Shown piece after piece: positions 49,101-61,100 of a DNA stretch of 64,000 bases. The notes beneath the pieces were generated by a model. That model did not search any database and was not told where the DNA came from. It worked only from the letters and a program-made list of their open reading frames with translations. Source of the stretch: Micrasema longulum (Eukaryota > Arthropoda > Insecta > Trichoptera > Brachycentridae); contig JAGVSM010001309.1 of assembly GCA_022494885.1 (NCBI GenBank), forward strand, positions 186,001 to 250,000, in the 5' to 3' direction. A program made the translations under genes and the position numbers. How positions within the stretch are numbered: position 1 is the first letter of the stretch; each line of letters begins with the position of its first letter.

Positions 49101-52100
49101 TAATAATACGAACAACATAATACACCGTTTCATGGAAATAGATCACTGATTCCATAATGCATAGAACATAATAAAATCATGATCATAATTGTAAAATTAT
49201 AATCTATTGACATGTATGATTTTTTTATTCTTTTTTCCAGGTCGTGTTGGTTCCTATTCTGTAAAAAATGTCATGCAGAGGATCCAACCCCTTCGTGGGA
49301 GCCCCCTTTTTGGCAGAAGTTCTGTCCCTACCCCATGTGCCCGACATACAGACATTTTGCTCAAATAGTCAGTCTTACGTGTATAGGTAAATAACTTTTT
49401 CATTTTCATAAATCTAAAAAAACTGTTGATGTTGACATAATTTTTTTTTATTATCACGTTGTCATAAAAATCGACAATTCATATCCGTTTAAGTATTTAC
49501 TTAATTGAATTAAGTTTTTCTTTAAGCGTTTCAATATAAGAAAATCCAAGGAATCATCAAACTTGATTAGTTAAAGTTAAAGTGTCATATATATTTGGCA
49601 TTTGTGAGGATGTTGGGCCACCAGAAACTTGCCGATGTAAAGGTGCCTACGACAGTACCTTGTTTCTTGACCTAATGTCTGCACAGAAGCTAAATGTGTG
49701 AGCTGTACCAATAATATTATTTTGTTTTTTTTTCTTACTATTATTTATATAAATTAATATATATGTGTGGATTAATGTACGAATATGTATTTTTTTACGT
49801 ATATTTTTTAGACAATATAAGTAAATATAAAATCAGGTAAATGAATGCTTTGACACGGATTGTCCCCAGTGAGGTATTCATATTTAAAAACAAGTGTTAA
49901 ACGAGAAATAAAAATAAATAAATTAAAACATGTTGTAAGATGTTACCTATGTTTCATGAACTGTCGGTTTTTATTCAAATGTACGTTAAATTATTTTTTA
50001 AAACAAGTTATAATGTTTGTTTTAAATTGTAAAAAAATTACTTAATTTTTTGATACGAGTACTTGAAAATAATATATTATGTTATTAAATTAACAATAAA
50101 CTCTTTGCTGGGAAAATCCGTGTCTAGCAAGATATTTTACAATATTTTTATTTATTTTTATTGATTTATTTTTAACTCGTAGAATTGTTTTCAAATAGAC
50201 TATTTACATAAATATACAATGAATAATTGATAATAAATTTAAATATATAACAAATTTCAACTTACTGTAGGTAGCTTGTATTTATCTAGGTTAATTGCAT
50301 TTTAATCTATTAATATTTCCTGCTGTATTTGGAATAGTTCGATTATATGTCCAGAATATACAATTTTTCTTTTAGTATCCACGGAATTGATTCAGATCTA
50401 GATGGGTAAATATTTTTTGATGACACGCATTACCCTATTATACTTATGCATTAATAAAAAGTCTAATAATATGAATGACTTCATATCCACGATTTTGTTG
50501 AAAAATATCATTTTCTATTTTTAAAAAGTAGGCATCAAAATACTACATTACGATAAGCATGATATAATCAGTGATAAGATCATAATCAAAATCGTAATAA
50601 AAACTGTATAGTTACCTTCTAAGATAAGTTGCAAGTAAAGGGATTAAATGATAAGAATACAATTTATCGAAAATACACGCGACTAATAATTTATTTCATT
50701 TGGATAAAATCTCAATCTAACACAGATTGATAATTCGTCGACATTCAATCATAGTAAAAAGTAATCAAAAATACTTTCAGGTTGAAATTACGTAAAAGCC
50801 GTAATCAAAAAAAATCTGTCGTTTGTTTGACAATTTTGTACACAGTGATTTTATCTTTTTGTGTGCGTTATTGAAATTTACGGCTATCGTCGACTGTTAC
50901 ATGCTATGGAATCCAGGCCTTCGGGCCTCATATAATCGGCCCTTCTGGCCTTATTTTTATGGCCCCTGGGGCGTCAGTTAATTAATTAGAGTCCCACAAT
51001 TTTTTTTCTGGTTCCGAGCAATCTAAATGTAATAAAGAATAAGCTGTCTCTCAGAATAATACAACCAAAACCACACAAAATTTACAGATATAATGCACTA
51101 AATATCTCATCGGCCTTTTTGGTGTAGTGTTTAAGACGATTGAACAGCACACCGAAGATTATGGGTTCGATTCCCGGTGAGAACACAAAATGAAATGTGA
51201 TTTTTCTCAAACCTGGGTGCACTGTGCTGTAAATCACCACTGTAATTAGGCCTCAATGCCTGTTCTGATTCCAAAAAATATTAACGAAACAAGTTCAATA
51301 AGTAAGCGATTAGCACTGAATAGTAAAGAATCTGCAATTTAAAACAATAACAGTGAGTTATCCCCGACTGCGGCGTTACCAACTCAACCGTTTTGGATCG
51401 AAATTCTACTTATTAGCTTACATTTTTACGTTATATTTTTTTAGAGACTGTCGATTTTGTAGAACGTCGTCTCTTTCGCACGCGTCTAGTGTAGAATAAG
51501 TGTATGAATGACAAAGACGGCGCTATACAAAGTGAGTTGGGCAGGCAGTGTCTTTTTGTACGAACTTTCAGTTCATTGATTTGAGAGTCAAAATTTCTTC
51601 AAACAAAAATTCGATTTATTTTAAAAAATAAAGCTAAAATTCCTACGCCTGAGTTTGGTTGGTCACCACATAGAGCAGCAATAGGGTGGACTAATAAATA
51701 ATTATTATTCAAATTTATTTCATTCATCAATTGGCAGGTAAATACACGAAATAGTATACAATGAGGCCGACCTATCTCCAGTCGATTTCTTTTGCAAAAT
51801 TTTCTCTCGTGAGTAGAAACTAAATAAATTAAACAATAAATAAGTATCCACCCACCCTAATTTTACTGAACCGAGTGAATTAGCGTGATACGTGTGAAAT
51901 GGGCCTGTACATGACAGACGCAACCAATCATTTTTAGAATAATAATATATAAGGTTTCAAATTGTTTCTATTTAACGTGTAAATTTATGCGTAAATTCAA
52001 CGAAATAAACAAACAAATATTTTTAAGTAGTCTAAAACAGATGACTTCGCTTTTATGTGCGTAACATTTTTTTTCATATATCATTCAAATGTGCTTGAAA

Positions 52101-55100
52101 AAGTAAAAATTGTATATTTACTTAGTTTATCGACAGTTACAAACACATTAACATAGGCATATTAAGCATTCAAACGCACTGTGCCTACATTTCAACATAT
52201 TCTTATGAGGAGGTGAGTGTTTTTTTTATTTATTTATTATTTGTAAAAAGACTATCAATCAAAACCAAAAAAAAATAACGATTTATATTTTTATGTGTCG
52301 TATTATCATTGGTACGATTTTTTTCTAAATTTGCAATTTCGAAATTACATCGCCCACGACGTCACAAGTTTAAGTCGGCCAGTTTTTCCGAAATTTAAAA
52401 ATAGAACCCCGTACCCTTCGAAATACGCCAAACATAGCCATCCGGAAACCGGAAATTGATCACAACACATAATTGATTGGCTATTCTAAACACGTGTTTA
52501 CCTGAACCTCTGACGTTTCAAAATAGCTCATTTTTATCAAAACTCATTTTAACTATTTCTTCATGCGTTTAGGAGAAACTTCGCCTTACAATTAAATGCT
52601 ATATTATAAAACAATTTTAACATCCAATGTATCGTTTATAATTGTCATCGATTGATATAAATTTCATAGAAAGATGTATATTTTTAGCTTGGGTGGCACT
52701 TGGTAAACTAAATTCTTATTTTCGAAGCTATTTTCCAAACCCCTTAAATGCTTTTAGAATATATTACTATAACCTAATTCGTCTCTACATAGGGCGCGGT
52801 GCGAAGACTATGACTCTGACCTAGCAGTCTTCTCATAAGTTACAAGAATAAAAGAATGAGGTATTTAATATCGCTTGAATGCTTGACAATATATGGAAAA
52901 AGCGAGTTCTCGATTGGAGACCATGAAATACAAAGCCCCAAGAACGCTCACCAATGAGATTGTTGGATGATATTCGGAGGTTAATCGGGAGACCCAGTGG
53001 TGGATCCAGGGAGAGGCTTTATTTAAGACTTGGCATTTACTGGGCTTATGGCCAGCATACAATATTTTGTCACACATGTTGTTATTTATTTTTTTTCCTT
53101 AAAATGAAAGTCCTCTCCCTAGAAATCGAACTAAGAACTCCAGTTCGTTAAATAATCACCTTCTCACACCGCTGAAAGAAACTGAATTTTATTTTAAAGT
53201 AATTAATATCTAAGACGAATCATATTTAAATAGAATTAAAATTTTGAATTAGTTGTTCCGTTTACATGGGGTTGTCTCCATATCAAAAGTTGATTCCTAT
53301 TTTATCAAACGATTTGTTCAAAAACCTTGATGGATTCAAAAGAGATGGGAGATTTGTTTAGCAAAAGAATACAAATGTCTGAACATGGCTGGTTTAAGTC
53401 GCAATTTTACACACTTTTATATTCACAATGCTGCCTTTGTTTAAGTACTTGTTAAGTACTTGTAGTTTTAAAAATGTTTTAAACACTCACAAAATATGAC
53501 TTATTTACTTTTTGTCTACAAATTACATTTATCAATATAATTGTTTATTGACGTTCACTCTAAAAGCACAAATATCGGAATATTCTAACAATGTTGGTTC
53601 CTCTAAACTGCCTAACTAGGGATAGCTTCCCCGTTCTAAGGCAGTAAATCATGTATTTTATAATGATATTTAAAAGTATTTACAGTTTTATCATAATGTG
53701 TGCTTTTTCAGTCTTAAAGGTAAACAATGAATATCCAGAGAAAACATAAATAATACCAAAATCTCTATATCCTAAGTTTTAAATTATTTAATACGGAAAA
53801 TTAGTCAGTTAGTGGTTTAAATATTAATTTGAAATAAATGTTTGTTTTTACTGAGATAATTAATGGTAAAACATATTTTCCTTATTTTAAATTTCTGCCT
53901 TGATGTGCGTTACAAATTATGCTAAATGATTTATAACTTGTTATAACTTATTATACTTGTTGGTAAAATTAATAGTTGGCTGTATTAAATAAGGAGTTGA
54001 AGCATTAGTCAAATAAGCTCTGTAAATTTGTCAAGCATAACAAAATGTTTTTTTGCATTCAATATTTGATTTTTTTTTTCGGCTCGGATTTGAAAAATAT
54101 TATCAATTGCAATAAGCAAACAGTTTACAAAGCAAGAAAACCTACATTTCTTTTGAGATATATATTTAACGTACTCTCCCTAGACTGTCATTAATATCGT
54201 AAGAATCTTGACGTCAAATAACAAACAATCAATGTAAAGCCAAAATAGTCATTTTCAACTGTTTATAAAATTGAAAATATTTCAAAAAATTTTATTATGC
54301 ATAATTAATTATTCGTACAGAAAATTCGCTTTTACTTTATTGACCATTGAAGTGTATGGGGTTATATTTAATTGTCCATGGAGTAAAATTGTTATTTTTA
54401 ACGAAAATGTGAATATTTGTATATTGGAAATGTCTATATCGGAAACATGTAAATTGTACATTCATTAAATATGTTTAAAATAAAAAATCAAAAAAATTAC
54501 ACATTTCAATAACGTTAAAATGATTATTCTCCGTGGAAATTTTATTTTATTTTATATAAAACATATTCAATTGTATGATACCGATAAAGATGCTTCAAAT
54601 TTTTATTCAAATATTCTCATTTTTGTTTTAAATAAAAGAATTTGTCCGATTGACAATTGAACGTAGTTATGCAGAAAGCAGCCAGTCCACAATTTTGAAA
54701 AAATGAGATATTGGTGTTATCGGGAGCAATAAAAACAGCCAGATCGTTTTCATACAAAAAATATGAAATAAATATGAATAGTGTCGATCACAAAAGCGGC
54801 ATTTCTCAATTTGCAGAAAACACCCGCAGCACTAGAAAAATCTTACAGTACTTTGGAAATCAATAAAACTGGTCAAGTACATAATAAGATTCATGTAAGT
54901 AATATTTTTAAAAAACTAATGTATTCATTGTTTATAATTTGTCAAAGTCAAAAACATGTCATAATGTTGTGTAGATTTGATTATTCAGTCTTATTATAAA
55001 ATTGCTATTATCTCAGTTTCACCTTACTATGGCTGGCTGCTTTCTGCATAACAACGTTCAATTGAAGGTAATTTTGGTAACTTCCCACTGTAATAGGGGC

Positions 55101-58100
55101 TAAGGTACGCTCAAATCGGTGTTAACTCGCCCGCTCCTGTTCTAGTGTTACTGGCGTTGCAAATTGCACATTGCACATTTTTAATTAGTATCTCGGTAAC
55201 TACTATAATTATTACTACGATTTTTTTGTAATTTTCAAGTAAACCTTTATTAACAAAAAAATATATCACATATTTGAGGGTATAAGATAATTTGAAATTA
55301 GATATTTTTTTCCATCAGGATCTCCGAAAATGAAATATCAAATACCCTGATACAAAAATATAAAACTCAGGGATCAGATACGCTGAAATCAGTATTAACA
55401 TGTGCCTATTTGTGGTGTAATAATTCAATATGTTATATGCTAGTTGTACAAAAATAAATCAACAAACGCAGTACTATATTTTTTAATCTTGGAGAGTTAA
55501 AGTCTTGTTTGTTTTCCGACCGTTTTCTCATCCAAGTAAATGCTTAAATGCGCAATAATTTCTCTGCTGATGATGACTAAATTTTTTTATGAATACTTTT
55601 AGGTTTTCTCATATGGGGGGTGGTGTATGCCCTGATGCCTAAAAAAGCTGCCCCCGGGGGTGAATTATTTGACATCGCAGTCCTCGCCCTGGCGGCCCAC
55701 TTTGGGGGAGTTCTGATGGTGAAAATAACTACCCTCCCCGCCCTCATAGGGATGCTACTTGTTGGAATATTACTGCAGAACGTCGGTTGGGTGCATTTGT
55801 CAGAAACAGCATTACTCCCGAAAGAGTTGAGGTGATATAACAATGTTTTTTTTCTAATGTAAATGATAACTTACATGCAAATGCCATTTTCAAACACATG
55901 TATATCATCACCATCATAATATTTTTCCTGTTTGCACCTTTCGGTGCACAGAGCACTAAATTGGCACTCCAATTGTGGCGTATCTGGATAATTTTTGTTA
56001 CATGGAAAGTGAGATGATCAGTCATACAATTCAGTTGCCAGTCCAGGGAAAAACGAAAAATTGCAATGCATCATGTTGTATTTTTTTCTTATAAGGTAAT
56101 CAGCACTGGAGTCAGTACAACAGTAAGAATTAAAGCACAAACTTAAACTTGTTAACGCATTTTGAAAAAGAACCACAACACCAGCGCCCACACTGTTTCA
56201 CCAATTACAATAGTTAAGAAAGTAAAGTTTTATTTACTAAAGCCATGCCATAGTATTATATTTTGGAATAAAGCAAACTACGTGCATTCAAGCATGAAGC
56301 AAAACTGATCACCACTTTATCTAAGATGCACTGTAAACCAAAACACCAACTGACGTTGGTACCGAAAATAATAATAGGTGCGTAATTAATTAACTAACCT
56401 GTAAATCGTAAGTTCAGATCTAATTATACGAACAACATCGCTCTGGGTGTAAATCTGTTTCACGGAGGACGCACAATAGTTGGTTAATACTGTTAACACA
56501 GGCCTGTAGAGACTTTGTGAATACGGATACCATATACTCCACCTCCTCAAGGATTAAGGAAGTTTGGTTAATTAACAAGTTTTTCTGAGGCCACTTTCCA
56601 CACTGTGCAATAATAACCATTTTGCTTATTGTGATGCTTCTGCTTCTTCTTCTTTTTGGCACTGTCCCAACGCATTGACTATGTAGACTATTGGAGTTCA
56701 CAGTTTTCGTTTGCATGCTGTATATTTTTCGGTTTTGGGTATCACTTGAATTTCTGTAAGCATTCCTAGCTTCCACGTATCATTTTAAACCATGAACAAT
56801 TGTGTTACGGTGCGTATAAAATTAAACATAAAAATATCACTACCCAAAAAAAGATAAAATTGAGATTCCTGTAGCGCCGCTTCTATTTTTTTTTAAATAA
56901 AGTAATTTCAAGGCAAATCCCTTGCTGGTAGTCAACTGTATTTGAAGTGTTACATAGTTAAGTCAAGGTCTGTAATAGTAGCATAATGATCAAAAGTAAA
57001 CAAAACGTTGTAATGCGAATCATTAACATGATTTTTTTTAAAAGTAAGATGTGGTTATCTATGCCGACGCAAATAGTCGACATTATCTGAAAGCCAAAGT
57101 TTTTACCTACATTTCCTTAAAAACTAAGTCAACTCAATCTGATTTAGTTTATGCAATCATCACTCTCCGACAGGTGTCACCCCTATATCAAACGAACTGT
57201 TGTTGGTGGTGGGTTTACCAAAAGAATTTTATGACAAAAACGTCATTGTTGATAATATTTTTCAATTTGTTTTTTCACAGAAAATTTGCTCTAGTGATAA
57301 TATTAACTCGAGCAGGATTAGATTTAGATCCTCCAGCGATGAAAAAACTATTTCTCACAGTACTAAAACTTGGATTAATTCCGTGGATGGTGGAATGTAC
57401 AGTAATTGCCATTATGACCCATTATCTTTTAGACCTTCCCTGGAATTGGGGTAAGCACCGATATTCATTTTAAAATTCTCAAAATATCAACTTTTTAAAA
57501 ACCCTACATTTATTTATTTTTTGCCAACTAACGCAAAGGATCAATAGATTAGTACATTAAATGTATATGACATCTATTGCACAAGTTTTCGAGGGCGACT
57601 TAGCTTCACACAATTTCCTTTTTCAGGATCGTTCCTAAGAGTAGGTATCGTGTGGAAAACAATAAGGCCAGTTGGCTGGTATAAATTTTAACTTTACACA
57701 CGTCGTAACACTCACTATTTTTCTTGTGTTCGAACATCAATTTACTCACCGATTTGAATCAATTTGAAAAAATATGCAAAAATAAAAACTTAAAAGAAAA
57801 AAAATAATTGACCTTGCTTATAATTAACAGGATTTATATCTCACAAATGGATTTTGTTTGCGAGCTATTTATATCTGAGTAGTAAGAAAAGAGAAGAAAT
57901 TTTAGCTAGAGACTTTTATAGGAACTTCTGCGGATTTGTTGTATGAAGAAAAAAACTAAAAACACAGATTCGAGAGAAACCAGACTATTGAATGACATTA
58001 AAAGGTCCTTATTTTACGAACTGGGAGATGCCAGAGATATTTTTTTTTATGCTCCTTAAATATCAGGTTATAAACCAGGTAAATAGATAAATGGTTAATT

Positions 58101-61100
58101 TTAATTAATTTTTTTATTTATTATGCGGCACAACTACCTTTTACAACATAAAATAAAACATTATAATGAGTTTAGTTATATTAAAATTGAAAACAATATT
58201 AAAACATGAATACACTTATAAAAATAAAAATAAAAATATTTATATATACTAAAAATATGTATGTCATGTACAAAAAATATAAAAAAGTCAGTATATTATC
58301 AACATAAAATGAGTTAACTGCAGATCATTAGCATATTTAGCATATTAATAGCATATTAAGTAGCTTTTGCAAATTGTAATATGTAAAAATATCACTTAAA
58401 CCAGCTAATGAAAGGTCATAGATAGACCCTGTAAATGGATAGAATCCCGTCTCTCTTATTTTCTCTCTTGTTTTTCATCGAGCAATAATTATTTCATTTT
58501 TACAGCATTTCTCTTGGGGTCCATTATAGCAGCCGTATCTCCGGCAGTTGTTGTGCCATGTTTGTTTAGACTACGCGGAAAGGGGTATGGAGTGGCAAAG
58601 GGAATCCCAACATTAGTTCTTGCTGTGGCTGGTATAGACGACGCTACAAGTGTTGCCATTTTCGGAGTCATCCTTGGTATCATGTTCTCGACGTCATCCC
58701 TCACTTATTCCATAATCAAGGTACTGTTATCATGGTTTTAACTTATTGGTTGGTTCCATTTACATACAGAACTTTATCCCTTGATAAGCGTTTTTGGTTC
58801 CTTGCTTACTATTAGATAAAAAAATCATTGGAGTAAATTTATCAGAGATAAGTCCTCCGCGTAATTTCTTCGTTTGATCTTTACGTTACCGTGCCTAAGG
58901 TCCGAGGATCGACTGCCGGCAGGGTAAAAATGAAATATTTATTTGAAAGGGTAATTTTCAACACAATGTTTCATAGTCCCTAGACTGGACCTGAGACGTG
59001 AAACTTATTATCTTGACTGATGTTTGTATCTGGATTTTTGTTGTTACATGAAAAGTAAGGTCAGCCTTACATTTCAGGAGTCAGCAGAGGAATAGTAAAT
59101 TTTTGCACTAAAATCAATATTTCATTATTTTGAAGCTAGGACCTCTTGCATGGAAGATGCCAAACCGATACGCTTCGAGGCGGACTTCTCCACTCGATTT
59201 CCTAATTCAGAATTTATACCTGAGAGCAGCCGTCGAGTCAAAAACATTCGTACAAAATTATACTTCTATTTCACAGACATAAATATTTTTTTAAATATTT
59301 TAAATAATGCAATAAATGCCGTGTGGATTTTTACGATGGTCTTAAATGTTTTTTAAAGAATCCGGTGCATGTTACAGGGTCCTGTATCAATCATTGGAGG
59401 TGTTCTGTTCGGCGTACTTTGGGGTTATTTACTCAAGTTCGTGCCAGAGAAAAATGATCCCTTCGTAGTGCCCCTAAGGGTCCTGTTAATCCTCTTCGGT
59501 GGACTGCTCGCGGTACTTGGATCGGAGAGCATTCATTACGATGGAGCTGGTAAGGATTTATTTTTATAAAAAAATACATATTTTTTTAAATTTAACTTAA
59601 AAAAGAAATATAAAGGATATCAGAACAGTTCTATCACATCATAGTAAAACGGTGGTAAATTATTTTTGATATTTTTTAACAGAGAAAATTTTAATATCAA
59701 ATTTCAGTGTAAATTACTTTTTTTTTTCTTTTACTGTTCAGAACGCCATAAGGAAATTGATTATATTTTTTGTCTTTCCATCGAAATAAATCCAAAAAAT
59801 CCAAGAAAGATTTTATCTCAATTGGTTTGCGTGGTGTGGTGTATTTTCATAACTTCCTCCCATATCCTCCCCTTCTCACGTTCTGACAAGCCCTTAAAGT
59901 TGAGGCTTAACGGATTATTCCTTTAAATAAATAAAAATATTTAAAAATAAGTTTTTTAATCAGCATCCTAGATTGATAGTCGACTTAGTCCTGACATTGG
60001 CTGATATAAAATTTACCATTCCACTTATATGGTTATTTGGTTAATATTATATTTTATTGTCTTTAATTTTATTAATAAACATGATCATCATCATTCCCTT
60101 TCCACACCTAATAGTGCATAAGGCACTCCATTGGTTCACCAAAAGCAGCGTATCTTCCTCATTTTTGTTGCATGAGGGTAAGATTATCAGTCTTAGGATT
60201 CAGATGCCAGTCTAGGGACTATGAAAAATTCATGTCGGGAATCGAACTCGAGACCTCTTGCATGGTAGACAAATGCGCTTACCACTACATTACGAGGCCG
60301 ACTGAACAATAAAAAATACCAAAAAACGCAAAAACGTTGGCCTGTGCTTGGGTGGGTTAACTAACATTTGTTTTAAAGGTAGTTTAACACTGGAATATTT
60401 TACTGTCCCTGGCAACTGAAGCGTAAGACTGATCACCTTACCTTCATGTTATAGATTGTCGAGTTACGTTGTATTATTTGGTGCTTCAAAGCACTGTTCT
60501 GTACACCATAATGATGATGATGATGGTAGTGTATTTAAAAATAAATACCTTCAATTCTTCCATCTTTAATTCTTCACTTATTGGGAACAACGTTGAAAAA
60601 TTTAAAATATTTGAAGTATCAATGTACAAAAACAAGATTTTATTCACAATTTTCGATTTTTAACACGAGTAGACACAAAACGGGTCGCAGTTGGCGTCAC
60701 GTCACTTGACGTCACACGTTCGTGCACTCGGTGCGCTTCTAACAAATATTGCGTACAAGTATTGCGCGGTAACGTAATACGAGCTGTTGGGTGCGAGAGT
60801 TTCATAGAAAATTTAATACCCTTACCATAGTAAGTTTTTGCTTATTTAAAAATATTGATTAAAAAACGGGAAAAGACTATTCTCAGCGTGGTTGACATGA
60901 AACTTTTAACATTTTTAAAAAGCTGTTGTTGCGCTTTGATATTTCACAGTCATGGGACTGGTACTTGAAGCGTAGGACTAAAGCGTCGGACTGGACGAAC
61001 GCAAATGACCCTATTGATTTTTACTAAGTAAGACAGTGAGCTTTTACCAAATATTTCCCCTACTAAGGAGACACTTGAAAATTTCATCAAGTTTTATTTT

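Noticed and set aside
55577..55843. Minus-strand open frames opposite exon 5, and the similar one opposite exon 7 (58489-58704)
   Set aside because: They are shadows of conserved plus-strand coding sequence.
57051..57473. 140-codon frame extending upstream of exon 6
   Set aside because: The conserved part starts exactly at 57281 after a good acceptor; upstream codons have no family match and the splice phase fits exon 5.
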